This document shows positions 9,658-17,308 of a stretch of DNA of 64,000 nt, in pieces. Each line of letters begins with the position of its first letter. Within the stretch, counting starts at the first letter, position 1. This DNA is from Bacillus infantis NRRL B-14911. Its GTDB lineage: Bacteria > Bacillota > Bacilli > Bacillales > Cytobacillaceae. The stretch lies in contig NC_022524.1 of assembly GCF_000473245.1 (NCBI RefSeq), forward strand, positions 170,001 through 234,000. The letters run 5' to 3'. The position numbers and the translations under genes are program-made. The notes beneath the pieces are model-generated. The model had not been told where the DNA came from and searched no databases. It worked only from the letters and a program-made list of their open reading frames with translations.

Positions 9658-9703
9658 AGGGGGCAAGTATGCCCTCTAAAAAAGGCTTCTTGCCCCCTTT
9701 ATT
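9658..9703 (+). terminator. Second hairpin in the glmS leader, possible attenuator
   Basis: AGGGGGCAAG and CTTGCCCCCTTT form a strong GC-rich stem around a 26-nt loop, between the ribozyme and the glmS ribosome binding site (AGGGAGG). The T tract is short (TTTATT), so termination would be partial. It may instead protect the cleaved mRNA end or block RNase movement. Its role is inferred. Confidence 0.55.
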
Positions 9704-9720
9704 AGGGAGGACACAGAAGT

Positions 9721-11523
9721 ATGTGCGGAATTGTAGGTTATATCGGAAACACTGATTCAAAGGAAGTATTATTAAAAGGCTTGGAAAAGCTTGAATATAG
9801 AGGCTATGACTCAGCAGGGATCGCGGTCATGAACGAAAACGGTGTTCATGTTTTCAAGGAAAAAGGCCGCATTGCCGACCTGCGCAGCATCGTTGATGGA
9901 GATGTGGAAGCCCACACCGGGATCGGACACACGCGCTGGGCGACTCATGGTGTACCGAGCAAAAAGAATGCCCATCCCCACCAGAGTGCGGGCGGACGCT
10001 TCACACTCGTACACAACGGTGTTATTGAAAACTATGACCAGCTGAAGCGCGAATTTCTGAGCGGTGTAGAGCTTCAGAGCGATACGGACACAGAAGTCAT
10101 CGTCCAGCTGATTGAGCTGTTCGTAAATGAAGGGGAAGCAACAGAAGATGCTTTCCGCAAGACACTGCGCCTGCTGAAGGGTTCTTATGCATTGGCGCTC
10201 CTTGATGAGCAGAATGATGAAACGATCTTTGTAGCGAAGAACAAGAGCCCGCTTCTTGTCGGTCTTGGCGACACATTCAATGTGGTTGCGAGCGATGCAA
10301 TGGCAATGCTTCAGGTGACAGACCAGTATGTCGAGCTGATGGATAAAGAAATCGTCATCGTTAAAAAGAACGAAGTCATGATCCAGGATATGGACGGCCA
10401 AATCATTGCCAGAAATCCCTACACAGCAGAGCTTGATGCAAGCGATATTGAAAAGGGCACATACCCTCACTATATGCTGAAGGAAATTGATGAGCAGCCG
10501 CTTGTGACACGCCGCATCATCCAGAAATACCAGAATGCAAATGATGAATTGGTCATCGACCAGGACATCCTTGATGCGATGAATGAAAGCGACCGGATCT
10601 ACATCATCGCAGCTGGTACTTCTTATCATGCCGGCCTTGTCGGCAAGCAGTTCATCGAAAGAATGGCTAAGATTCCGGTGGAAGTCCATATTGCCAGCGA
10701 ATTTGGCTACAATATGCCGCTTCTGTCAGAAAAGCCGCTATTCGTCTTTATTTCACAGAGCGGTGAAACAGCAGACAGCCGTGCCGTGCTTGTGAACATT
10801 AAAGAGATGGGCTACAAAGCACTGACCATCACGAATGTTCAGGGTTCAACCCTTTCCCGTGAAGCTGATTACACGCTGCTTCTTCATGCAGGTCCTGAAA
10901 TTGCAGTTGCTTCAACAAAAGCATATACTGCCCAGCTGGCTGTTCTTGCCATCCTGGCAGAAGTAACAGCGAAGAGCAAAGGACTTGGACTGCCATTTAA
11001 CCTGGTTCAGGAGCTTGGCATCGTTGCCAATGCTATGGAGGTCCTCTGTGACGGCAAAGAAGAATTCGAAGCGATTGCCCGCGAATATCTGGCAACAACA
11101 CGCAACGCTTTCTTCATCGGCCGGGGAATCGACTTCTATGTGGGGCTTGAAGGCTCACTGAAGCTGAAGGAGATCTCTTATATCCAGGCTGAAGGCTTTG
11201 CCGGCGGAGAGCTGAAGCACGGTACCATCGCCCTGATTGAGGACGGTACACCGGTCATTGCCCTTGCTACACAGGAAAGCGTCAACCTGAGCATCCGCGG
11301 AAACGTCAAGGAAGTTGTATCCCGCGGCGCCAACCCATGCATCATCAGCATGAAGGGTCTTGAACAGGAAGAAGACCGCTTCGTGATTCCGGAAGTAAAT
11401 GAATTGTTAACACCTCTTATCTCTGTTATACCATTGCAGCTGATCTCTTACTATGCTGCCCTGCACCGCGAATGCGATGTAGACAAACCGCGCAACCTGG
11501 CTAAATCTGTTACGGTTGAATAA
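9721..11523 (+). CDS. glmS: Glutamine-fructose-6-phosphate aminotransferase (isomerizing)
   Basis: Makes glucosamine-6-phosphate from fructose-6-phosphate and glutamine, the entry step of amino-sugar and wall precursor synthesis. 600 residues, the same as B. subtilis GlmS. The N-terminal glutaminase domain (2-220) starts CGIVGYIGN with the catalytic Cys exposed after Met removal and has GHTRWATHG (about 72-80). Two SIS sugar-isomerase domains follow (about 285-420 and 455-590; [25 protein letters not shown]). The C-terminus [12 protein letters not shown] is the usual conserved tail. AGGGAGG lies before ATG 9721. It is controlled by the ribozyme in its leader. Confidence 0.98.
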   Translation: MCGIVGYIGNTDSKEVLLKGLEKLEYRGYDSAGIAVMNENGVHVFKEKGRIADLRSIVDGDVEAHTGIGHTRWATHGVPSKKNAHPHQSAGGRFTLVHNGVIENYDQLKREFLSGVELQSDTDTEVIVQLIELFVNEGEATEDAFRKTLRLLKGSYALALLDEQNDETIFVAKNKSPLLVGLGDTFNVVASDAMAMLQVTDQYVELMDKEIVIVKKNEVMIQDMDGQIIARNPYTAELDASDIEKGTYPHYMLKEIDEQPLVTRRIIQKYQNANDELVIDQDILDAMNESDRIYIIAAGTSYHAGLVGKQFIERMAKIPVEVHIASEFGYNMPLLSEKPLFVFISQSGETADSRAVLVNIKEMGYKALTITNVQGSTLSREADYTLLLHAGPEIAVASTKAYTAQLAVLAILAEVTAKSKGLGLPFNLVQELGIVANAMEVLCDGKEEFEAIAREYLATTRNAFFIGRGIDFYVGLEGSLKLKEISYIQAEGFAGGELKHGTIALIEDGTPVIALATQESVNLSIRGNVKEVVSRGANPCIISMKGLEQEEDRFVIPEVNELLTPLISVIPLQLISYYAALHRECDVDKPRNLAKSVTVE

Positions 11524-11553
11524 GCGGAAGTAAGGATTATATATAGTTTGTCT

Positions 11554-11584
11554 AAGGAGGCTCCTTTCAGGATGCCTCCTTTTT
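11554..11584 (+). terminator. Terminator after glmS
   Basis: AAGGAGGC and GCCTCCTT stem with a 12-nt loop, then TTTT. It lies about 30 bp after the glmS stop codon. Confidence 0.8.
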
Positions 11585-11610
11585 GCATAGGTGTGAGAAT
11601 GTAAAGGTAT

Positions 11611-11800
11611 TAATCAAATGTTTAATTAAGGGCTGCAATTGTACTGCTGTCACAGTATCCAAGGTTTAATCAAACGTTTGATGAAGGAAAGCAACTGGCT
11701 GCTGATGCAATAGTGTACGAGACTTTAATCAAACGTTTGACTAAGGGTAACAATGGACTGCTGCTGCAAGGATGTGAGGATTCAATTGAACGTTTGAATC
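11611..11800. repeat. Array of four palindromic repeats (period 56-59 bp)
   Basis: Four degenerate units each carry a palindrome centred on AAACGTTT: TCAAATGTTTAA (11614), TCAAACGTTTGA (11670 and 11729, perfect) and TTGAACGTTTGA (11786). Start-to-start distances are 56, 59 and 57 bp. The spacers are also related (AAGG, GCAA, TGG/ACTGCTG, TGCAA recur in order). The array fills the space between the glmS terminator and the promoter of the XRE operon. It has no coding potential. It looks like either a cluster of regulator sites or a short satellite. Confidence 0.8.
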
Positions 11801-11830
11801 GCAATATTTAAAAAATTCCCAAAGAATATT

Positions 11831-11869
11831 GTCATATATATACGACAAAAGTAAATTATATGTTACAAT
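11831..11869 (+). promoter_or_regulatory. Promoter and possible operator of the XRE operon
   Basis: TACAAT at 11864-11869 lies 42 bp before the XRE start. Just upstream is the near-palindrome GTCATATATATACGAC (11831-11846), which would cover the -35 region. This is the usual place for an autoregulatory site of a small XRE repressor. The -35 element itself is poor. Confidence 0.4.
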
Positions 11870-11910
11870 CTAAATAACAGAAAAAGGCAATATTGGTGGG
11901 AGGCGCGTGT

Positions 11911-12123
11911 TTGAAAGAAATTCTGATTAAGAATGCGGTAAAGATTACAAGGATGGAAAAAGGGAACTTGACGCAGGGAGACCTGGCAAAGCTTGTCGGG
12001 GTGACCCGTCAGACGATGAATTTGATTGAATCGCAGAAGTATAATCCAACCATTAAAGTCTGCCTGCTGATTGCTGCTGCCCTTGATACATCCGTTGAGA
12101 AGCTATTCTGGATGGAGGAATGA
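11911..12123 (+). CDS. Small XRE-family transcriptional regulator
   Basis: 70 residues consisting of one Cro/CI-type helix-turn-helix: LTQGDLAKLVGVTRQTMNLIESQKYNPTIKVCLLIAAALD. The C-terminal VEKLFWMEE is the typical ending of the short YozG-type XRE proteins that sit in front of small membrane proteins. TTG 11911 is chosen because GGGAGG (11898-11903) is 7 bp before it. The stop codon overlaps the next gene's ATG by 4 bp, so the three genes 11911-12779 form an operon. Probably represses its own promoter; target otherwise unknown. Confidence 0.85.
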   Translation: MKEILIKNAVKITRMEKGNLTQGDLAKLVGVTRQTMNLIESQKYNPTIKVCLLIAAALDTSVEKLFWMEE

Positions 12124-12488
12124 TTATGAGAATACTGTTTACTTATCTGCCCGTCCTTTCCTTTGTTTTCGTTTTGTTTCTAATGGATGACGGCATCTTC
12201 AAGTGGACTTTACTGGTATGTGGAATTGTCCTTGTGGCCCTGGCCAAAATGTTGAGGGTGCGTATGAAGGAAGAGGAAGTCGAGTTTGATGACAGGGTAA
12301 ATGCCAACATTGCAAAATGGTCACTGCGGAGCATCTATCTGCTGAATTTTATTTTAATCGTGCTGCTGTGTTTGGAAACTGCCAGTTCGGCAGCGATCGG
12401 CCTGGACAAAGAAACGATCTTAATTTATCTGCTGGCAACCCTATTTATTCCTTTTTATATTATTCCGGCCATAGTGAAGAAATTATAA
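12120..12488 (+). CDS. Small integral membrane protein of unknown function
   Basis: 122 residues with four predicted membrane segments: about 3-21, 26-42, 68-86 and 99-117. A charged cytoplasmic loop (RVRMKEEEVEFDDRVNAN) lies between the second and third. The layout resembles membrane proteins that are co-encoded with small XRE regulators in Bacillus, but I do not recognise a named family. Its ATG overlaps the XRE stop codon; an alternative ATG is 6 bp further on. Function unknown; the operon suggests that the regulator controls this protein. Confidence 0.75.
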   Translation: MIMRILFTYLPVLSFVFVLFLMDDGIFKWTLLVCGIVLVALAKMLRVRMKEEEVEFDDRVNANIAKWSLRSIYLLNFILIVLLCLETASSAAIGLDKETILIYLLATLFIPFYIIPAIVKKL

Positions 12489-12500
12489 GGAGATGAATCA

Positions 12501-12779
12501 ATGAATCAGGATTTAATTATTTTTGGAACTATTTTTCTTGTGCTTGGTTTTCTGGTAGGAGTTAAGAAAATGACGTGGCTTCTATCGGGGTTCAATGAAA
12601 AAAGGGTAAGGGATAAAAACAAACTGGCCCATTTAGTAGGGGGAACGGAAGCGGTTCTTGGCATCGTTCTCATTATCGGCGGTATTCTGGGAGTGGGTTC
12701 ACCGAAGTTTTTGATCATGCTCTGTATAGCCATTATGATGGGGCTCGTATTTTATGTGAACAGCAGGATGGCAGAGTGA
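12501..12779 (+). CDS. DUF3784-like small membrane protein
   Basis: 92 residues with an N-terminal membrane helix (LIIFGTIFLVLGFLVGV), then WLLSGFNEKRVRDKNKLAHLVG, and two further helices (AVLGIVLIIGGILGVG; FLIMLCIAIMMGLVFYV). The pattern helix, W-L-x-x-G-[FY]-N then a charged stretch, then helices fits DUF3784 proteins. AAGGAGATG precedes ATG 12501. Third gene of the XRE operon; ends 2 bp before a bidirectional hairpin. Function unknown. Confidence 0.8.
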   Translation: MNQDLIIFGTIFLVLGFLVGVKKMTWLLSGFNEKRVRDKNKLAHLVGGTEAVLGIVLIIGGILGVGSPKFLIMLCIAIMMGLVFYVNSRMAE

Positions 12780-12780
12780 A

Positions 12781-12806
12781 TAAGGAGGGAAGCTGCCCCT
12801 CCTTAT
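12781..12806. terminator. Hairpin between convergent genes
   Basis: TAAGGAGG and CCTCCTTA form a stem between the DUF3784-like gene and the end of the minus-strand SET-domain gene. T tracts are weak on both sides. Confidence 0.55.
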
Positions 12807-13186
12807 TCTTCTCCTCCGTTAAACCATAGTAGAGCATCATCATCGGGATCGCCGTTATAGTTGATCATGATTTCTTCATCTTTTTTTATATCCTTGTAAG
12901 CATAGAAATCAAAAGAGTGATTCTCGAAACTGATTTCATAATCGGCATTCGGCTCATAGGAATGGTTGAACAGCATTCCATATCCAAGGAGAAGGGCAGA
13001 ATGGTTCGTCCCATACTCGAATACATAGTCGGCGAGCCTGGTTTTTTCAATATATTTATGTTCTTCATTTGGATATGCAAGTACCGGGGCCCTGTGGATC
13101 AGCTCTCCCTTTTTGATATCACGGGTAGCGAACACACCTTTATTGGTTTCGTCATCGGTAATGTTTGAGATTCTAACTTCAATCAA
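12803..13186 (-). CDS. SET-domain protein
   Basis: 127 residues that form one compact SET domain: GVFATRDIKKGELI at the start, YGMLFNHSYEPNADYEI (the NHS pseudoknot motif) in the middle and EEIMINYNGD near the end (the ELTxDY-like motif). SET domains usually transfer methyl groups from S-adenosylmethionine to lysine; the substrate of these small Bacillus versions is unknown. A TTG start at 13186 is preferred, since AAGGTGA lies just before it and the product then begins [M]IEVRIS as in homologues; an ATG at 13207 has only a weak site. No partner gene is adjacent. Confidence 0.8.
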   Translation of the reverse strand: MIEVRISNITDDETNKGVFATRDIKKGELIHRAPVLAYPNEEHKYIEKTRLADYVFEYGTNHSALLLGYGMLFNHSYEPNADYEISFENHSFDFYAYKDIKKDEEIMINYNGDPDDDALLWFNGGEE

Positions 13187-13361
13187 GCTTTTCACCTTCG
13201 CCTTCATAATCTGTCAATCCTAGTCTGACAGTGTTGGGGCAAAAATGCAATCGCAGGAAGCAATTGGATGACAGTCCCAGGGCTGTGTGGAGCTGATTTG
13301 ATACCAGCCCGGGTGTTTGTGTGGTAAAGTAATAATAACAGCAGCAAAGGAGGAATTGCAG

Positions 13362-13640
13362 ATGAAAATCACTGATCAGGCACGCGATATTTTAAAGCAG
13401 ATGTTTGAAAAAGAAAATGCCCGCAATATCCGCATATATTTCGCAGGCTATGGCTGAGGACAGCCAAAAGTAGGACTGGCTCTGGATGAGCCGGAAGAGG
13501 ACGATAATGTATCAACAATCAATGAAATCACGGTGGCAATCGATCCGATCATTGAACCGAATGTAGAGGATCTGGTCCTTGATCTTAGCGGAGACAAGAA
13601 AGGCCTTGTACTGCTGGGGAATACGGGCAATTGCTGCTAG
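13362..13640 (+). CDS. HesB/IscA-like protein with in-frame UGA (probable selenoprotein)
   Basis: AAAGGAGG lies 7 bp before ATG 13362. The frame runs 31 codons, meets TGA at 13455-13457 and continues for 60 more codons to TAG. Read through, the 92-residue product is a complete HesB-like protein: MKITDQARDILKQM at the N-terminus, then FAGYG-U-GQPKVGLALDEP, and a C-terminal GNTGNCC. In Cys-containing relatives the UGA position is the conserved first Cys. HesB-like proteins are an established bacterial selenoprotein family, so UGA probably encodes selenocysteine. No other stop or frameshift is present, which argues against a decayed gene. The role is unknown, probably thiol/redox or Fe-S related. 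A strong terminator follows. No Sec machinery gene lies in this window. Confidence 0.8.
13462..13481 (+). promoter_or_regulatory. Candidate bacterial SECIS hairpin
   Basis: Four bases after the in-frame TGA, AGCCA pairs with TGGCT around a 10-nt loop (AAAGTAGGAC). Inside the loop AGT/ACT can add a short upper stem with a G-containing apical loop. Size and position resemble bacterial SECIS elements, which lie just downstream of the UGA within the coding sequence, although the loop is slightly closer than usual. Judged by eye only. Confidence 0.4.
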
Positions 13641-13646
13641 AATAAG

Positions 13647-13687
13647 AAAGCATGGAAAAGGGCTTCTGCTCTTTCCATGCTTTTTTT
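13647..13687 (+). terminator. Terminator after the HesB-like gene
   Basis: AAAGCATGGAAA and TTTCCATGCTTT form a 12-bp stem with a loop of about 12 nt, followed by T7. Confidence 0.92.
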
Positions 13688-13810
13688 GTTGTTCCTCAAG
13701 GCACAGGGACAGCCGCAGAGCATGCAGCCTGTTCTCACAAAAAACATGCAGACACACCCGAATTGTACTATAATAAATACCAAAATCAGGGTAATCGGGA
13801 GGTGGGTAAA

Positions 13811-13906
13811 ATGGCAGAAATATTCCGGCTGCCGGATACTGGAGCGGCTCATGCAAAGCCTGTAAGAGGAAAGGCGATACTTTGCATGGGGAGATGGTTC
13901 ATATAA
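13811..13906 (+). CDS. Possible 31-residue peptide gene
   Basis: GGGAGGTGG ends about 5 bp before ATG 13811, which opens 31 codons (MAEIFRLPDTG... ending ILCMGRWFI). A perfect TATAAT lies upstream at 13769-13774, but no good -35. The signals are better than chance would give, but I recognise no family and the peptide has no clear helix or signal sequence. No terminator follows before the next gene at 13988. Treat as tentative. Confidence 0.35.
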   Translation: MAEIFRLPDTGAAHAKPVRGKAILCMGRWFI

Positions 13907-13987
13907 TCGCCCTTACAATGTAATCTCATTTCTATTACTGGCTTTGCCCCTTATTTAAGAAACCATTAAAATAAGGAGCTGGCCGAA

Positions 13988-14266
13988 ATGAGCTATGTAA
14001 AAGCAGCTGCTGTTTTGCCTGAAGAGCTGATAGCGGAGATCCAGAAATATATTCAAGGTGAGATGATTTATATTCCGAAGCCTGAGGCTGCCCGGCAAAA
14101 GTGGGGGGAGTCCTCCGGAGGGCGGAAGCAGATTGATGCACGCAATGAGGAAATCAGGATGGCATTCCGGAACGGAAAGCCGGTCGAAGTGCTGGCGGAA
14201 GAATACTTCCTGGCCAATGAAACAATCAAAAAGATAGTCTATTCAAAACAGAAGCGCAGGCAGTAG
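13988..14266 (+). CDS. CD3324-family small DNA-binding-like protein
   Basis: 92 residues: MSYVKAAAVLPEELIAEIQKYI, then GEMIYIPKPE, then a basic stretch and a C-terminal helix-turn-helix-like segment (RNEEIRMAFRNGKPVEVLAEEYFLANETIKKIVY). This order (short helix pair, YIP motif, Mor-like HTH) is that of the CD3324 family found in many Firmicutes. Probably a small transcription regulator; no target is known. AAGGAGCTGGCCGAA precedes the ATG. It stands alone. Confidence 0.75.
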   Translation: MSYVKAAAVLPEELIAEIQKYIQGEMIYIPKPEAARQKWGESSGGRKQIDARNEEIRMAFRNGKPVEVLAEEYFLANETIKKIVYSKQKRRQ

Positions 14267-14375
14267 GTACACTTTGGTTCAGAGTCATTCTCGGCCTATT
14301 CCCGGCTGCTGATTTTTCTTATAATTGTCTTTAGAAATCAACAGCCTGATCCGGGACAGAATAGGAGTGAATGAA

Positions 14376-15011
14376 ATGGAACACTTTATCCGGAACGACC
14401 AGTATAATTTTATAAAAGAACAGGCAGCCCACCTTGTGAACGGGCACAGTTCAGTAAATGATAAAGGGGTTCTGAATGCACTGAGAGCCATCACAGCCGA
14501 GAAGGCTAAAGCCCTGTTTCCAGAGCTCACTGCTGAGCAGGAGGAGCTTCTTGCCCCGTTGCCTGATATAAAGGACAGGACAGATGCAGACCGGTTCCTG
14601 GAAGGCCTGCAGGCTTATATCATCCCATTTCCGGCAGTGGGCGAACAGGCAGCCAGGAAGCTGTTTCCCAAGGCTAAAAAGCTGAAGGTGCCTGAAGCCG
14701 GGCTGGAGGAGCAGAAAGGTCTTTCCTACTTTTCCTGGGACGACAGAGGCACTGGGAGAAGGTATATGGCCGTGCTGTATAAAAATAAGCTTGCCGGCCT
14801 GACGGGAACCTTCAAGCCGATCAGCCAAAAAGGGATTTGTTCCATATGCGGCAAACATGGAGAGGCAGGACTGTTTGTCTCCCAAAAGAAAGGCGCCGTT
14901 CAAGGGACTTACGTAAGAAAAGGCAATTATATTTGCAGCGACAGCATGATGTGCAATCAGAACCTGACCAGCCTTGAGAAGCTGGAGCAATTTGTAGAGC
15001 TGGTGAGATAG
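14376..15011 (+). CDS. FusB/FusC-family EF-G-binding protein
   Basis: 211 residues, the usual length of FusB-type proteins (about 213). These bind elongation factor G and help it leave the ribosome, and some give fusidic acid resistance. An N-terminal helical bundle (about 1-90) is followed by a C-terminal zinc-binding domain with C155-x2-C158 (CSIC) and C187-x5-C193 (CSDSMMC), the characteristic four-cysteine treble-clef. ATG 14376 is chosen because TAGGAGTG lies 6 bp upstream; the longer frame start at 14325 has no site. Whether it gives resistance is not known, since many chromosomal Bacillus copies are housekeeping. Confidence 0.88.
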   Translation: MEHFIRNDQYNFIKEQAAHLVNGHSSVNDKGVLNALRAITAEKAKALFPELTAEQEELLAPLPDIKDRTDADRFLEGLQAYIIPFPAVGEQAARKLFPKAKKLKVPEAGLEEQKGLSYFSWDDRGTGRRYMAVLYKNKLAGLTGTFKPISQKGICSICGKHGEAGLFVSQKKGAVQGTYVRKGNYICSDSMMCNQNLTSLEKLEQFVELVR

Positions 15012-15018
15012 CATAAAT

Positions 15019-15053
15019 GAAAGACAGGGGCCTGGCTACAGGTCCCTGTCTTT
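15019..15053. terminator. Bidirectional terminator after the FusB-like gene
   Basis: AAAGACAGGG-CCTG and CAGG-CCCTGTCTTT stem with a short loop; short A/T tracts on both sides. Placed between convergent genes. Confidence 0.75.
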
Positions 15054-15100
15054 GCAGTAAAGCCCGCGCCGCAGTCAGTTATGAAGAGTCTTTTCTCCGG

Positions 15101-15799
15101 TTATTGAAGCTGATCATCCTTATAGTCAACATAAAGGGTGCCATTCTGCTGAACTTCAGCGTAAAAGACATCAGACAGGGAGGCGCCGCTTTGCTGGAGC
15201 TGGTCTTCAAGCCATTCCTGGGAAAGGTTTAAGCCGTCAAGATTCCGGGAGACAAGCTGGCCATCGGAAATGACGGCAGTGCCGACCGGATAGGCATCTT
15301 TAGGCACCGGGTTCCCCTGAGCTGCATGGCTTTGCGTCAGCGGGCGCTTTCCTTCTTTTTTAAGCACCGACAGCTTGCCGTCAGTTTCAAACACTGCATA
15401 GTCGGCATCAGAGATAGAGAAGATATTTTTCTGCCGAAGCAGGGCATTCAAAGCATCTATATCCAGTCTGGCTTTGCGGAGGGAATCTTCCATCACCTTG
15501 CCGTCTTTTATGACAATCAGCGGCTGGCCCTCCAGGAATAACCTTGCTTTCCGGGATTTGATATCAAGATAACCCATGAGAATGGTGAATACTGCCCAGC
15601 CGGTGAGTGCAATGACGCCGCTCCGAAGGGCCACATTCGGGTTAAGGACTGTGTTGGCTGCAATAGATCCAATGGCAATGGCTGAGACAAAATTGAAAAA
15701 GGTCATCTGGGCAATTTCTTTCCGCCCCATCAGTCTGGCTAGTAGAAAAAGGACAAGAAATGAAACTGAGATCCTTATGAGCAATTCCGAAATATTCAC
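15101..15799 (-). CDS. YetF/DUF421 membrane protein
   Basis: 232 residues. The N-terminal part has three membrane helices (about 5-20 LIRISVSFLVLFLLARLMG; FVSAIAIGSIAA; GVIALTGWAVFTILMGYL). The rest is the soluble DUF421 domain (GQPLIVIKDGKVMEDSLRKARL, then DALLRQKNIFSISDADYAVFETDGKLSV) followed by a C-terminal DUF3290-like extension. Bacillus has several paralogues (YetF, YdfR, YkjA, some spore-related); the function is unknown. GTG 15799 is preferred, with GAGGTG 5 bp before it; no upstream ATG in the frame has a site. Confidence 0.85.
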   Translation of the reverse strand: MNISELLIRISVSFLVLFLLARLMGRKEIAQMTFFNFVSAIAIGSIAANTVLNPNVALRSGVIALTGWAVFTILMGYLDIKSRKARLFLEGQPLIVIKDGKVMEDSLRKARLDIDALNALLRQKNIFSISDADYAVFETDGKLSVLKKEGKRPLTQSHAAQGNPVPKDAYPVGTAVISDGQLVSRNLDGLNLSQEWLEDQLQQSGASLSDVFYAEVQQNGTLYVDYKDDQLQ

Positions 15800-15937
15800 G
15801 TTACACCTCGTTTTAGTTTTTATTGGCTGCAAAAAAGTATTTGATTTGCTGACTAATCTGTTCTCCTGCCAAGATTCATCCTTATTTTGGCAGTGGAACA
15901 TCTTTTTATACATAAAAAAGAAAGAGGGGTGGATTGT

Positions 15938-16561
15938 ATGCTTGAATTATTGCTGATCCGCCATGGCCAGTCAGAAGCAGATCTGCTGAACGTCCACGAG
16001 GGCAGGGCGGATTTTCCGCTGACCAGTTTGGGAAGGAGGCAGGCGGGCCTTCTTGCGGAGTTTATCACCGAACACTATCCTCCAGATATCATCTGGGCAA
16101 GTACGCTGAAAAGGGCCTATGAAACAGCGGTTATTACAGCTGACAGAGTAGGGTGCGGGCTGAAGACGGATGAAAGGCTGATGGAATTCAATAATGGGGT
16201 TCTGGCCGGGATGTCCCGGGAGGAAGCGGGCATCCGTTATCCAGAACCGCCTGAGGGCAGAAAGCCGCATGTGCGCATCGAGAAGGGGGAGTCGATGCTT
16301 GAAATGAGATTCCGTGCCGAAACTGTATTATCAGAGCTGCTGGATGATGCTGAACAAAAAGGATACAAGCGGATTGCTGCGGTTTCGCACGGCGGGTTGA
16401 TTTCCATGCTGATCCTGGCGCTGCTTGGACTGCCCAACACCAGCACCCGGCTCTTTGCTACAGGAGATACCGGTGTTCATTTGTTCAAGCTGGATCATAA
16501 AAGAAGAGTGGCCATGTTTTTGAACAGCCAGCGTCATTTGCCTGATGATTTTTTGAGATAG
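15938..16561 (+). CDS. Histidine phosphatase superfamily protein
   Basis: 207 residues with the phosphoglycerate-mutase-like fold: catalytic LLIRHGQSEAD (His about 8), TSLGRRQAGLLAEFI, the WASTLKRAYETA arginine motif and the second catalytic His in VSHGGLI (about 152). GAGGGGTGG precedes ATG 15938. Substrate unknown; the family includes sugar-phosphate, nucleotide and cofactor phosphatases as well as mutases. It stands alone and is divergent from the YetF-type gene; a terminator follows. Confidence 0.85.
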   Translation: MLELLLIRHGQSEADLLNVHEGRADFPLTSLGRRQAGLLAEFITEHYPPDIIWASTLKRAYETAVITADRVGCGLKTDERLMEFNNGVLAGMSREEAGIRYPEPPEGRKPHVRIEKGESMLEMRFRAETVLSELLDDAEQKGYKRIAAVSHGGLISMLILALLGLPNTSTRLFATGDTGVHLFKLDHKRRVAMFLNSQRHLPDDFLR

Positions 16562-16592
16562 GAAGGGGCAGGATAGCCTGTTCCTTTTCTTT
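16560..16592 (+). terminator. Terminator after the histidine phosphatase gene
   Basis: AGGAAGGGGCAGG and CCTGTTCCTTTTC form a stem with a 4-nt loop, followed by a T-rich tract. Confidence 0.75.
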
Positions 16593-16687
16593 TTTCCATA
16601 AAAAGGGGCTCGTTTCTCAATTTTCGGTCTTTCCAAACCGGGACGGACGAAGTATGATAATTCTATCAAACTGAAAGGGAAGACACT

Positions 16688-17029
16688 ATGGCGGGAATGA
16701 ATCTCCTTTTCCTATTTGCAATCAGTGTTTATAGTCTATGGGGACTAGGTCATGACCCTTTCTCGAGCCTGCTTTCGGGCGATGACAAGCGTTTTGAAAT
16801 GATTGTACTGGAGGAGGGCAAGGCTTTTTCGAAAGAAAAACCTTTTGAGCGAAAAGGGAAGCTCCTGGGAACAGCCCCGTATCTTCCATTATTGGCAGCG
16901 CCGGCCGGCATGCTGCTTTATAGAAGGTATTTCCGGATGGATATCATGCTGGAAAAATTGAGGTTCCTGCTTACGCCGGTCTTTTTTCATTCTAAGTTTT
17001 TTATCTCCTCCTCTGTTAGTGATGGATAA
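16688..17029 (+). CDS. Unrecognised small membrane protein
   Basis: 113 residues. An N-terminal membrane segment (LLFLFAISVYSLWGLG) is followed by a charged loop with repeated Lys/Glu (GKAFSKEKPFERKGKLLG), a second hydrophobic segment (APYLPLLAAPAGMLLY) and a third less clear one near the end. Codon use matches the neighbours, and AAAGGGAAG lies about 6 bp before ATG 16688. It ends 28 bp before tatA, so it may be co-transcribed. I recognise no family. Confidence 0.6.
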   Translation: MAGMNLLFLFAISVYSLWGLGHDPFSSLLSGDDKRFEMIVLEEGKAFSKEKPFERKGKLLGTAPYLPLLAAPAGMLLYRRYFRMDIMLEKLRFLLTPVFFHSKFFISSSVSDG

Positions 17030-17057
17030 AAATTAATCTGAAAAAAGAGGTGCAGAG

Positions 17058-17225
17058 ATGAGGAATTTAGGATTTGGGGAAATCATGATCATCGTTTTTG
17101 TTGCGCTGCTAATATTTGGTCCGCAAAAGCTTCCTGAGCTTGGCAGGGCAGCCGGCAATACGCTTCGTGAATTCAAAAAGGCAACAAAAGGCATCATGGA
17201 AGATGATAAAGAGAAAGATAAATAA
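17058..17225 (+). CDS. tatA: Twin-arginine translocase subunit TatA/TatE type
   Basis: 55-residue membrane protein, pore-forming part of the Tat system, which exports folded proteins. It has the family pattern: a short N-terminal helix GFGEIMIIVFVALLIFG, the hinge PQKLPELGRAAG, an amphipathic helix NTLREFKKATKGI and an acidic/basic tail EDDKEKDK. Length fits TatAy of B. subtilis (57). AAAGAGGTG precedes ATG 17058. No tatC is nearby, so this is an orphan copy in this region. Confidence 0.93.
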   Translation: MRNLGFGEIMIIVFVALLIFGPQKLPELGRAAGNTLREFKKATKGIMEDDKEKDK

Positions 17226-17308
17226 ATAGATGGCAGGACTGCTCCGCCGAGTGAGAGCTCATATTTGAAGCTTTTGCGTGCGGGGCAGCTGTTTTGTTCT
17301 GGAGGAAA

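Noticed and set aside
9512-9760. Frames on both strands over the glmS leader
   Set aside because: They overlap the glmS ribozyme and its downstream hairpin.
13362-13640. Pseudogene by nonsense mutation
   Set aside because: Everything else is intact, and the single stop is UGA at a Sec-compatible position; pseudogene remains possible but less likely.
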